A stretch of DNA of 64,000 nucleotides from Bog-473 sp963707835 (lineage in GTDB: Bacteria > Actinomycetota > Acidimicrobiia > Acidimicrobiales > RAAP-2). A program made the position numbers and the translations under genes. The stretch is taken from positions 1 to 64,000 of the forward strand of contig CAVPRI010000001.1 in NCBI GenBank assembly GCA_963707835.1, read 5' to 3'. Shown piece by piece: positions 61,717 to 64,000 of the stretch; positions within the stretch are counted from its first letter, which is position 1, and every line of letters starts with the position of its first letter. The notes under the pieces were generated by a model. It saw only the letters and a program-made list of their open reading frames with translations, was not told where the DNA came from and searched no databases.

Positions 61717-61989
61717 ATGACAGCCACCGAGATCACCGAAACGCTCCAGGACGGCATCCTCAAGGCCGTCGAGACGACGCAGCGGCTCACGCTCGAGGCG
61801 TTCAGCGCGGGCATGTCGTCGCTCGACGGTGTCCTCCCCGTCCGCCCGGCCATGCCCTTCGCGACGGCGTTCGCCAGCCCCGAGCAGACCATCGCCGCCA
61901 GCTTCCGCTTTGCCGATCTGCTGATGGCCTCGCAGAAGTCCTTCCTGACCGAGCTGGCGGCCATCGCGGAGGCTCCGGCAGCAAAGTAG
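61717..61989 (+). CDS. phasin-like PHA granule protein
   Basis: 90 residues, all helical: TEITETLQDGILKAVETTQR, LTLEAFSAGMSSL, FATAFASPEQTIAASFRFAD, LLMASQKSFLTELAAIAEAP. Amphipathic, no Cys, short, as actinobacterial phasins and granule-coating proteins. AGGTCC ribosome site. Between PhaC-ligase and depolymerase genes, so granule coating is a strong guess. Confidence 0.7.
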   Translation: MTATEITETLQDGILKAVETTQRLTLEAFSAGMSSLDGVLPVRPAMPFATAFASPEQTIAASFRFADLLMASQKSFLTELAAIAEAPAAK

Positions 61990-61996
61990 TCCCCAC

Positions 61997-62031
61997 GGCG
62001 TCGCGCCGCGCGCACCGCGCGGCGCGACGCC
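61997..62031 (+). terminator. strong GC hairpin after the phasin gene
   Basis: Left arm GGCGTCGCGCCGCGCG (61997-62012) and right arm CGCGCGGCGCGACGCC (62016-62031) are perfect 16-bp complements with a 3-nt loop, 8 bp after the phasin stop. No T-run, as for many high-GC actinobacterial terminators. Confidence 0.75.
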
Positions 62032-62118
62032 GACGCGTCGTTCGGTCGGTGTCGCGTGTCATAGGCTGGGCCCAACCTCAGCGGGCGCGCCGCCCCGCAC
62101 CGAACGACCGGGGGTGCC

Positions 62119-62785
62119 ATGAGTCACGCGACCCTGACCATCAACAGCCGCAATTACGGGGCGTGGTCGTTACGGGGTTGGCTCATGTGCCGGTTCGCCG
62201 GGCTCGACTTCGACGTCGCGCGTGGTCGACAGCGAGGACCCCGATTCCCGGGCCGAGCTGCTCCTGCTCTCGCCGTCGGTGCTGGTCCCGTGCCTCGAGA
62301 GTGACGGTGTCCGGGTGTGGGACACGCTCGCCATCGGTGAGTACCTGTGGGAGACCCTCCCCGAGTCGCCCCTGCTCCCGCCCGATCCGGTCGACCGGGC
62401 GCGGTGCCGCTCGGTCAGCGCCGAGATGCACGCCGGCTTCTCCAACCTGCGAGCCGCCCTGCCGATGAATATCAAGGCCCGTTACGAAGGGTTCAAGGTC
62501 TTCAGTGGTGCGCGGGCGGACGTCGACCGGATCATCGCCATCTGGAGGGAGTGCCTGGCCGGCTCGGGGGGCCCACTGCTCTTCGGGACGACGCCCACGA
62601 TGGCAGACGCCATGTACGCCCCGGTCTGCACGCGGTTCGTGACCTACGGGGTCGAGCTCCCCGAGGACTGCTCGACCTACGTGGACAAAGTGATGCAACT
62701 CCCTGACCTCGTCGAGTGGACGTCCGCAGCGCTCGACGAGCGCGACGCACTCGAGGAGCTCGAGGGAGTGGACGTCGAGTTCTGA
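62119..62785 (+). pseudogene. glutathione S-transferase-like protein (one frameshift)
   Basis: From ATG 62119: ATLTINSRNYGAWSLRGWLM is the thioredoxin-fold start with Ser in the catalytic SLR position; after LDFDVAR the frame slips near 62222 and continues VVDSEDPDSRAELLLLSPSV, VLVPCLESDGVRVWDTLAIG and the helical C-domain to 62785. About 222 residues repaired. Could handle maleylacetoacetate-like or thiol adducts. Confidence 0.75.
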
Positions 62786-62818
62786 GAGCCCGTGCGGGCC
62801 ATCCCCGCCGGCTCCTGG

Positions 62819-64000
62819 TTACTCGTTGGCCAGGACGAAGTTGCGGACGACGGGGCAGATCTGGCGCTCCCATGCCGAGCCGCTGAACACTCCGTAATGG
62901 CCGACACCGGCCTGCAGGTGGTGTCTGCGCCGTGCCTGGGGGACCCCGGCGCAGACCTCCTGCGCCGCCATCGTCTGGCCCACCCCGCAGATATCGTCGC
63001 GCCCACCCTCGACGGTCAGGAGTCCGGTGCGGCGGATCGCCTCAGGTCGCACCCGCCGGCCCCTGACTTCGAGCTCGCCCCGGGGGAGGAGGAAGCGCTG
63101 GAACACGCGGTCGACCGTCTCGAGGTAGAACTCGGCGGGTAGGTCCAGAACGGCGCAGTACTCGTCGTAGAAGGCCTTGGTGCCGTCGGCCTTGGCCGCG
63201 TCGCCCACGATCAGGTCATGGAAGAGGTCGAGCTGGCGGTCCAGGTGCGTCTGCCAGTTCATGGCGACGAACGCGCCGAGCTGGAGGAAACCGGGGTACA
63301 CCCGCCGGCCCGCTCCCGCGTAGCGCCGGGGGACGACGGTGATGGCGTTCTCCTCGAACCACGAGAGAGGCCGCTCCGTGGCCAGGTCGTTGACCACCGT
63401 CGGGTTGACTCGCCCGTCGACCGGACCCGCCATGAGGGTCATGCTGCGAGGGGTCGCCGGGTCGCCGGCCTCGGCCATCAGGGCCACGGCAGCCAACGTG
63501 GCCGGGCACGGCTGGCACACCGCCAGGACGTGGCCTCCGGGGCCGAGGGCCCGCAGGAAGGTCATCACGTGCTCCACGTAGTCGTCGAAGCCGAAGGCGC
63601 CCTCGGCGAGGGGAACGTCCCGCGCGTTGTGCCAGTCGGTGATGTACACGTCGTGGTGCTCGGACAGTCCTCGCACCGTGGATCGCAGGAGCGTCGAGAA
63701 GTGGCCGGCCAGGGCGGCGACCACCAGCATCTTCGGCTGGACCACCTCGGTGTCCTTGGCAAAGCGCAGGAGCGACCCGAACGGCGTGGAGGTGACCACT
63801 TCCTCGCGCACGGCCACGGAACTCCCGCCGACCTTCACGGTGTCGATGCCGAACGACGGCCGACGGTGGGTGAGGCCGGACCGACCCACCATCTCGTTGG
63901 CGGCCGACACCCAACGCACCACCGGGTCCTCTCGCAGAGGTCTGGGCAGGTGGTCGAGGGCCCCGACCACGAAGTTGGCGAAGGACTTGGCCGGTGCCAT
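62819..64000 (-). CDS. phaZ: intracellular PHA depolymerase, PhaZ-type (window end)
   Basis: At least 393 residues. The lipase-like box HVLAVCQPCPATLAAVALMA contains Cys in the CxQP motif of intracellular PHB depolymerases, PKMLVVAALAGHFSTLLRST the oxyanion region, VYITDWHNARDVPL, and the late VEGGRDDICGVGQT Asp and VGHYGVFSG His. The first codon in the window (ATG 64000) may or may not be the true start. Mobilises stored PHA; convergent with the phasin side. Confidence 0.88.
   Translation of the reverse strand: MAPAKSFANFVVGALDHLPRPLREDPVVRWVSAANEMVGRSGLTHRRPSFGIDTVKVGGSSVAVREEVVTSTPFGSLLRFAKDTEVVQPKMLVVAALAGHFSTLLRSTVRGLSEHHDVYITDWHNARDVPLAEGAFGFDDYVEHVMTFLRALGPGGHVLAVCQPCPATLAAVALMAEAGDPATPRSMTLMAGPVDGRVNPTVVNDLATERPLSWFEENAITVVPRRYAGAGRRVYPGFLQLGAFVAMNWQTHLDRQLDLFHDLIVGDAAKADGTKAFYDEYCAVLDLPAEFYLETVDRVFQRFLLPRGELEVRGRRVRPEAIRRTGLLTVEGGRDDICGVGQTMAAQEVCAGVPQARRRHHLQAGVGHYGVFSGSAWERQICPVVRNFVLANE

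Overview
The window reads as chromosomal DNA of a high-GC actinobacterium, most likely class Acidimicrobiia. The grounds are strong G/C bias at third codon positions, frequent GTG starts, 4-nt gene overlaps, an F420-type luciferase-like oxidoreductase, many SDR / acyl-CoA dehydrogenase / CaiB / P450 genes, a polyhydroxyalkanoate cluster and a secreted protein built of DGGIF-type repeats that I associate with that class. No rRNA, tRNA, CRISPR array, phage module or complete insertion sequence was seen. The taxonomic placement is inference.

Layout. (1) 1-7.4 kb: poorly preserved, gene-sparse DNA with small hypothetical genes, most broken by frameshifts, a 28-bp direct repeat flanking one of them, and an intact RelE/Phd-type toxin-antitoxin pair with its own palindromic operator-promoter. 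(2) 7.4-11.9 kb: P450, DHA2 exporter, a cupin-like thiol dioxygenase homologue and a methyltransferase. (3) 11.9-19.6 kb: a reactive-sulfur island with an MMPL transporter behind two CsoR/CstR-type boxes, a CsoR-family regulator with an internal deletion, a DUF2892 membrane protein running into a FrnE-like DsbA, a third CsoR-type box, SQR-like flavoprotein, TusE/DsrC, DsrE2, a sulfotransferase and a TSUP (TauE/SafE) exporter. (4) 19.8-25.6 kb: a compact redox operon (small membrane protein, ApbE, a ferric-reductase-like/NuoF fusion, 3Fe-4S-type ferredoxin) divergent from an OmpR-type two-component system. (5) 25.9-38 kb: CorA, bicupin, SRPBCC/ArsR genes with their operator, HAD, SDRs, TauD-like dioxygenase, amidohydrolase, acyl-CoA dehydrogenase, glutathione peroxidase. 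(6) 38-44 kb: PadR-controlled ABC transporter, DUF302, SDR, DUF4389. (7) 44-57.6 kb: tandem-domain CaiB CoA-transferase, SDR-P450-epoxide-hydrolase-like operon, TetR, hydantoinase/oxoprolinase A and B translationally coupled to an SDR, DUF1211 channel, LLM oxidoreductase, HAD phosphatase. (8) 57.8-64 kb: polyhydroxyalkanoate locus with XRE regulator, PhaC, acyl-CoA ligase, phasin, GST-like protein and intracellular depolymerase (cut by the window end).

How the parts fit. Regions 5 to 8 look like a catabolic and storage genome section: acyl-CoA activation, dehydrogenation, CoA transfer and SDR steps feeding PHA synthesis and mobilisation. Region 3 looks like persulfide or sulfide detoxification and trafficking. 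Region 4 looks like a membrane electron-transfer module whose ApbE implies covalent flavin on a partner protein.

A caution for every reader: about twenty otherwise recognisable genes are interrupted by single-base frameshifts, several of them at G/C homopolymers (for example a run of seven C at 25345-25351). The 45-62 kb stretch is almost free of them. Part of the apparent pseudogene load may therefore be sequence error rather than biology, and frameshifted loci are typed as pseudogene only to mark the broken frame.
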